Assembly (NCBI GenBank): GCA_035693805.1 | Contig: DASSGA010000124.1 | Coordinates: 1 to 9,824, forward strand | DNA: 9,824 nt | From: Kaftiobacterium sp035693805 | Lineage (GTDB): Bacteria > Sysuimicrobiota > Sysuimicrobiia > Sysuimicrobiales > Kaftiobacteriaceae | Direction: 5' to 3' | Part shown: positions 6,304 to 9,824 of the stretch, piece after piece | How the letters are laid out: every line of letters starts with the position of its first letter | Numbering within the stretch: position 1 is the first letter of the stretch | Notes under the pieces: generated by a model | Told to the model about the DNA's origin: nothing | Seen by the model: the letters and a program-made list of their open reading frames with translations, nothing else | The model's database searches: none | Made by a program: the position numbers and the translations under genes

Positions 6304-7170
6304 ATGCGCGCAGGACCGCTCCGTCCGGGCGAGCCCGTCCTCCTCATCGACCGCAAGGACCGGCGCTACCTCATCACGCTCAAAGCGGGCGGCAGCAGCG
6401 ATCTCCGCGGGGGGAAACTTCCGCACGACCCGATCATCGGCACGTCCGAAGGCCGGTACGTCGTCTCGACGCGCGGCGAAAGGTTCCTCATGGTCCGCCC
6501 CACGCTCGCGGACTTCGTGCTCGAGATGCCGCGCGGCGCGCAGGTCATCTATCCGAAAGACCTCAGCGTCATCCTGCTCGCGGCCGACATCTATCCGGGC
6601 GCGACCGTCCTCGAGGCCGGCACGGGTTCCGGGGCGCTGACGATGACGCTGCTTCGAGCCGTCGGGCCATCCGGCCGTGTCTATTCGTATGAGGTGCGCG
6701 ACGAGTTCGCCCGGACGGCCCGGCAGAACGTCGAGAAGTATCTGGGTCCGGCCGAGCAGTTGGTGATGCGGGCGCAGGACGTCTACGCGGCCATCCCCGA
6801 CCGGCCGCTCGACCGTATCGTGCTCGACGTCCCTGAGCCCTGGCGGGTCGTGGAGCATGCCACCGGTGCGCTCCGCGAGGGCGGCATCCTGCTGTGCTAT
6901 CTGCCGACCGTGCCGCAGACCGTCGAGCTCGTGGCGACCCTGCGCCGCTCACGCGCCTTCGGGTTGATCGAGACGACGGAGACGCTGCTGCGGCCGTGGA
7001 ACATCGAGGGGCAGAGCGTCCGTCCCGCGCACCGGATGGTGGCGCATACCGCATTCATCACCACCGCGCGGCGGATCGAGGGCATGCCATCGCGAGACGC
7101 GGAGCGTCGAAGCGATCTAGTGGAGGGGCCAGAAGAGCGGGATGACGATGAGGCTGAGGCCCGCGAGTAG
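6304..7170 (+). CDS. trmI: tRNA (adenine-58-N1)-methyltransferase
   Basis: SAM-dependent enzyme (288 aa) that makes m1A58 in the T-loop of tRNA, normally a homotetramer. The N-terminal beta domain has the family's DRKDRRYLITLKAGG (16-30) and HDPIIG (41-46), and is followed by RPTLADFVLEMPRGAQVIYP (65-84). The class I methyltransferase core has motif I VLEAGTGSGALT (102-113), acidic YEVRDEFA (129-136) contacting SAM ribose, and LDVPEPW (174-180), where Asp175 matches the catalytic Asp of Thermus TrmI. The late RPAHRMVAHTAFITTARR (240-257) is also typical. The last 30 residues are charged and acidic, run into the opposite-strand permease gene and have no family counterpart I recognise. The gene starts 7 bases after the mutase small subunit with no visible Shine-Dalgarno sequence. 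Its place in a catabolic operon is probably incidental co-transcription. Confidence 0.95.
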   Translation: MRAGPLRPGEPVLLIDRKDRRYLITLKAGGSSDLRGGKLPHDPIIGTSEGRYVVSTRGERFLMVRPTLADFVLEMPRGAQVIYPKDLSVILLAADIYPGATVLEAGTGSGALTMTLLRAVGPSGRVYSYEVRDEFARTARQNVEKYLGPAEQLVMRAQDVYAAIPDRPLDRIVLDVPEPWRVVEHATGALREGGILLCYLPTVPQTVELVATLRRSRAFGLIETTETLLRPWNIEGQSVRPAHRMVAHTAFITTARRIEGMPSRDAERRSDLVEGPEERDDDEAEARE

Positions 7171-8904
7171 CAGCGCCAGCGGCAGCCCGATCCGCACGTA
7201 GTCCGACATCTTGTAGCCTCCCGGCCCCATCACCAGCAGGTTCACCGGGTTGCTGATCGGGGTGAACGTCGTCCCGGTCGCGGCGATGACGGCCATCATG
7301 AAGGCGTGCGCCCCGCTCCCGGTGGCCGCGGCGATCTGCAGGGCGATGGGGGCGAGCAGGACCGTTGCCGCCACCGACGGCATCACCTGGTTGGCGACGA
7401 TGCCGATGCCGAGCAGGGCGATGAGGGCCGGCACCGTACCCCGCCCGACCGTGTCGATCACCCCCGCGACCACCTGGGCGGCGGCGCCTGTCGTCGTCAA
7501 CGCCGTACTGATCGGCAGCATCGCGCCGATGAAGACGATGGACCGCCAGTCGACGAACTGGTAGATCTCCTCCGCGGTGACGCAGCCGGCCGCCACGACC
7601 AGCGCGGCCGCCGCAAGCGCCGCCACGGCGATCTCGATGCCGGCCGTGCTGAGCAGGATCATCAGGACCAGCGCCCCGATCGCCCAGGGCGTCCGGCCGG
7701 TGCGGATGGCCGCGCCGTCTTCCGGCTCGAGGACGAGGAAGTCCGGATCGCGCGAGAGGATGCGGATCCGGTCACGATGCCCCTGCACGAGCAGCGCATC
7801 GCCCAGCTGGACCGGCAGATCGACCAGGGCGGTGCGGCGGGGGCGGCCCTCGCGCCAGATGGCCACCACCGTGAGGCCGTACTTCTCGCGGAAGTCGATC
7901 TCGCGCAGGGATTTGCCCGCCAGCGTGCTGCGCGGCGCAAGGATCACCTCGACGATGCGCACGTCCCGGGATTCCAGTCCGGCCACCTCGATCGGTCCGC
8001 GCTCGTTCACGTGCGCGGCATCGAGGAAGCGGGACTGCAGCAACTCCTCGAGTCGGCCCTGCACCAGGAGCCGGTCGCCCGCGGCGAGCGTCTCGGCGGG
8101 TCCGGGGGCCACCAGGCGGCGCCGGCGGCGCGTGATGCTGAGCACCGTGACCCCCCACGTGGACCCGAGCTCGGAGGACTCCAGCGTCTTCCCCACGAGC
8201 GGTGAATCCTCGGCGATGCGGATCTCGAAGAGCCGTTCCCGGAGACGGTAGAGGTCCATCAAACGACCGCGCGTGGGTCGCTCGGCGGGCGCGGTCGATG
8301 GCAGCCAGTGCCGGGTGACGAACGCGATGAACAGCAGCCCCGCCACGAGGAACGTCCCGCCGATGGGCAGGAACTCGAAGAACCCGAAGGGGCGCAACCC
8401 CGCGGTCTCCAGCGCGGTGCTGGCGATGAGGTTGCTCGGACCGGCGATCAGCGTGAGGTTGCCGCCCAGGCGCGTGCCGAGCGCCAGCGGCAGCAGCAGC
8501 CGGGACGGGCTCAAACGCGCCTCGCGCGCCGTGGCCATCGCCGCGGGGAGCAGCACCGCCATCGCCCCGATGCTGTTCATCACTCCTGAGAGCAATCCGG
8601 CGGCGCCCCCCAGGGCCAGGATGAGGACCGCCTCGTTGGCGCCGGCGAGGCGGAAGAGGCGGCGGCCGATGGCGGCGGCGACCCCGGTGCGCTCCAGGCC
8701 GGCGCTGACGACGTACACGGCGCCGACCGCAACGAGGACGGGAGAGCCGAACCCGGCAAACGCAGCGCGAGGATCCAGGATGCGGGAGACGAGCAGGGCA
8801 AGCAGCGCCAGCAGCGCGACGGCATCGGGGCGCCACCGCCCGGCCGCGAAGGCGACCACCGCGGCCGCGAGGATGCCGAGCGTGAGGTACCCCGCGGGGG
8901 TCAA
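7117..8904 (-). CDS. SLC13/DASS-family permease with two TrkA-C domains
   Basis: Inner-membrane anion transporter of 595 aa. Hydrophobic N-terminal half (about 5-200), a cytoplasmic insert holding two TrkA-C (RCK_C) domains (about 222-295 and 314-392), and a hydrophobic C-terminal half (about 405-595). The RCK_C repeats are visible as ...DSPLVGKTLESSEL...GDRLLVQG and ...RSTLAGKSLREIDF...GDALLVQG. Substrate-site loops are GVMNSIGAMAVLLP (107-120), IAGPSNLI (153-160), MPSVAATVLLAP (508-519) and ISNPVNLLVMGPGGY (550-564); the last closely follows the family signature. Relatives carry sulfate or dicarboxylates, usually Na+-coupled; TrkA-C domains are thought to sense ligands. The substrate here is unknown. 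The TTG at 8904 (starting TPAGYLTLG) is chosen because the frame is closed by the thiolase stop two codons upstream. No Shine-Dalgarno sequence is apparent, so coupling to the thiolase gene is likely. The 3' end overlaps trmI. Confidence 0.9.
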   Translation of the reverse strand: MTPAGYLTLGILAAAVVAFAAGRWRPDAVALLALLALLVSRILDPRAAFAGFGSPVLVAVGAVYVVSAGLERTGVAAAIGRRLFRLAGANEAVLILALGGAAGLLSGVMNSIGAMAVLLPAAMATAREARLSPSRLLLPLALGTRLGGNLTLIAGPSNLIASTALETAGLRPFGFFEFLPIGGTFLVAGLLFIAFVTRHWLPSTAPAERPTRGRLMDLYRLRERLFEIRIAEDSPLVGKTLESSELGSTWGVTVLSITRRRRRLVAPGPAETLAAGDRLLVQGRLEELLQSRFLDAAHVNERGPIEVAGLESRDVRIVEVILAPRSTLAGKSLREIDFREKYGLTVVAIWREGRPRRTALVDLPVQLGDALLVQGHRDRIRILSRDPDFLVLEPEDGAAIRTGRTPWAIGALVLMILLSTAGIEIAVAALAAAALVVAAGCVTAEEIYQFVDWRSIVFIGAMLPISTALTTTGAAAQVVAGVIDTVGRGTVPALIALLGIGIVANQVMPSVAATVLLAPIALQIAAATGSGAHAFMMAVIAATGTTFTPISNPVNLLVMGPGGYKMSDYVRIGLPLALLLAGLSLIVIPLFWPLH

Positions 8905-8910
8905 CGGTCG

Positions 8911-9824
8911 CTAGATGCGTTCGACGGCGAGCGCAACGGCCTCCCCGCCGGCGAGACAGATCGAGGCGACGCCCCGGGCTGCCTCGTGCCGCCGCATCGC
9001 GTGCAGCAGGGTGGTCAGGATGCGGGCCCCGCTCGCGCCGATCGGGTGGCCGAGGGCCACGGCGCCGCCGTGAACGTTCACGCGGTCGAATCCCAGGCCG
9101 AGATCGCGGCAGACCCCGATCACCACCGCGGCGAACGCCTCGTTGATCTCGATGAGGTCCACGTCATCCTTGGCCCAGCCCACCTTCTCGAGCAGCGTCT
9201 GTGTCGCGTGCGCGGGGGCGATCGTGAACCACTCCGGGGCCATCGCCGCGCCGGCCTGCCCGATGATTCGCGCCATCGGCGCGAGCCCCTTTGCCTTCGC
9301 CACGTCGGAGGCGGCCACGACGACCGCCGCCGCGCCGTCGCTGATGCTGCTGGCGTTCGCGGCGGTGACGGTTCCGCCTTCCTCGAAGACCGGCCGCAGG
9401 GTGGGGATCTTGTCGAAGTTCACCCGGCGCGGTTCCTCGTCCTCGGCGACGACCAGCGGCTCGCCCTTGCCCTGCGGGACCTCCACCGTGATGAGCTCGT
9501 CCGCGTACGCCCCCGCGTCCATCGCGGCGATGGCGCGGGCGTAGCTGAGTTTCGCGAAATCGTCCTGCTCCTGGCGGGAGATGCGGTACTCGCGGGCGAG
9601 GATCTCCGCGCAGTTCCCCATGTGGATGTGCTGGTAGGCGTCGGTGAGCCCGTCGCGCAGGATGGAATCTACGACCGTCCCGTCGCCGAGGCGGTAGCCC
9701 GAGCGCGCCTTCTCCAGCACGTAGGGCGCGGCGCTCATGTTCTCCATCCCGCCTGCCACCACGATGTCGGCGTCGCCCGCGGCGATGGCGCGGGCGTAGC
9801 TGAGTTTCGCGAAATCGTCCTGCT
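8911..9824 (-). CDS. Acetyl-CoA acetyltransferase (thiolase), 5' end missing and probably misassembled
   Basis: Biosynthetic-type thiolase that condenses two acetyl-CoA or cleaves acetoacetyl-CoA, here plausibly the last step of butyryl-CoA oxidation. Counting from the GTG at 9762, the visible motifs are VAGGMENMSAAPYVL (2-16), ARSGYRLGDG (19-28), SRQEQDDFA (62-70), NASSISDGAAA (136-146), NEAFAA (207-212), NVHGGAVALGHPIGASGARI (229-248) and ICLAGGEAVALAVE (268-281). His239 and Cys269 match the catalytic His348 and Cys378 of Zoogloea thiolase. The nucleophilic Cys (Cys89 in Zoogloea) would lie upstream and is not seen. The GTG at 9762 is not a real start: the frame continues as GDADI before VVAGG, as in other thiolases. 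Upstream of 9778 the sequence is a 47-base copy of 9523-9569 and is out of place. Trust the protein only up to about 9777. It is first in a minus-strand pair with the permease gene. Confidence 0.93.
   Translation of the reverse strand, partial: QDDFAKLSYARAIAAGDADIVVAGGMENMSAAPYVLEKARSGYRLGDGTVVDSILRDGLTDAYQHIHMGNCAEILAREYRISRQEQDDFAKLSYARAIAAMDAGAYADELITVEVPQGKGEPLVVAEDEEPRRVNFDKIPTLRPVFEEGGTVTAANASSISDGAAAVVVAASDVAKAKGLAPMARIIGQAGAAMAPEWFTIAPAHATQTLLEKVGWAKDDVDLIEINEAFAAVVIGVCRDLGLGFDRVNVHGGAVALGHPIGASGARILTTLLHAMRRHEAARGVASICLAGGEAVALAVERI
9523..9569. repeat. 47-base direct repeat, copy 1 (native position)
   Basis: Identical to 9778-9824, offset 255 bases (85 codons). On the minus strand it encodes the QDDFAKLSYARAIAA stretch (residues 66-80 of the thiolase counted from 9762), where thiolases normally have their SREEQD-FA...RA-AA helix. 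This copy is therefore the genuine one. The match breaks immediately on the 9522 side (t against c at 9777). Confidence 0.9.
9778..9824. repeat. 47-base direct repeat, copy 2, at the end of the sequence
   Basis: Exact copy of 9523-9569 reaching the last base of the window. It places QDDFAKLSYARAIAA directly before GDADIVVAGG, where thiolases carry the Cys-containing CGSGL region and an AA-AI-AG helix. A short real identity around ARAIAA probably let an assembler jump into the downstream copy. The identity may continue beyond the window edge. Confidence 0.85.

Noticed and set aside
4239..6356. A 705-codon open frame on the minus strand covering the mutase genes
   Set aside because: It lies wholly antisense to two unmistakable mutase genes, its translation is Arg/Gly/Asp/Val/His-rich without recognisable motifs, and such long shadows are expected in G+C-rich DNA with strong third-position bias.
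9760..9762. GTG at 9762 as the true thiolase start
   Set aside because: It is the first Val of the conserved VVAGGMENMS strand in the middle of the thiolase N-terminal domain; the frame continues upstream with GDADI, and the catalytic-cysteine half is missing.
9778..9824. Terminal repeat as evidence that the sequence is a circular replicon or phage with direct terminal repeats
   Set aside because: The matching copy is internal (9523-9569), not at the other end of the window, and both copies lie in the same gene.

Overview
The window is G+C-rich bacterial DNA, roughly two thirds G+C or more by eye, with strong G/C preference at third codon positions, GTG and TTG starts and almost no non-coding sequence. 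Nothing fixes the lineage. The gene set suggests a respiring heterotroph with a quinone pool, such as a high-G+C Actinomycetota, Chloroflexota or an uncultured deep-branching phylum. There are no mobile elements, CRISPR arrays, RNA genes or intergenic gaps over 20 bases.

Plus strand, 2-7170: one tightly packed run that reads as an operon entered from upstream. It holds the 3' part of a short-chain acyl-CoA dehydrogenase, etfB, etfA, a membrane-bound iron-sulfur ETF:quinone oxidoreductase of the EMO/EtfD type, the large and small subunits of a B12-dependent acyl-CoA mutase, and trmI (tRNA m1A58 methyltransferase). Minus strand, 7117-9824: a thiolase whose 5' end leaves the window, followed 6 bases later by an SLC13-type permease with two TrkA-C domains. 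The two runs converge, and trmI and the permease gene overlap by 54 bases.

The catabolic genes form a coherent pathway. The mutase would normally be labelled methylmalonyl-CoA mutase. However, the two substrate-pocket positions that define that activity (Tyr89 and Arg207 in the Propionibacterium enzyme) are Phe49 and Gln167 here, the isobutyryl-CoA mutase pattern. A consistent reading is isobutyryl-CoA to butyryl-CoA (mutase), then crotonyl-CoA (dehydrogenase). Electrons would pass through EtfAB and the membrane FeS protein to quinone, and the thiolase would finally cleave acetoacetyl-CoA. The enoyl-CoA hydratase, the hydroxyacyl-CoA dehydrogenase and the mutase's G-protein chaperone are not in the window.

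The last 47 bases (9778-9824) exactly repeat 9523-9569, inside the same thiolase gene and in the same frame. They encode residues that belong elsewhere in a thiolase. This looks like a misassembled sequence end, not biology, so the thiolase N-terminus should not be trusted.
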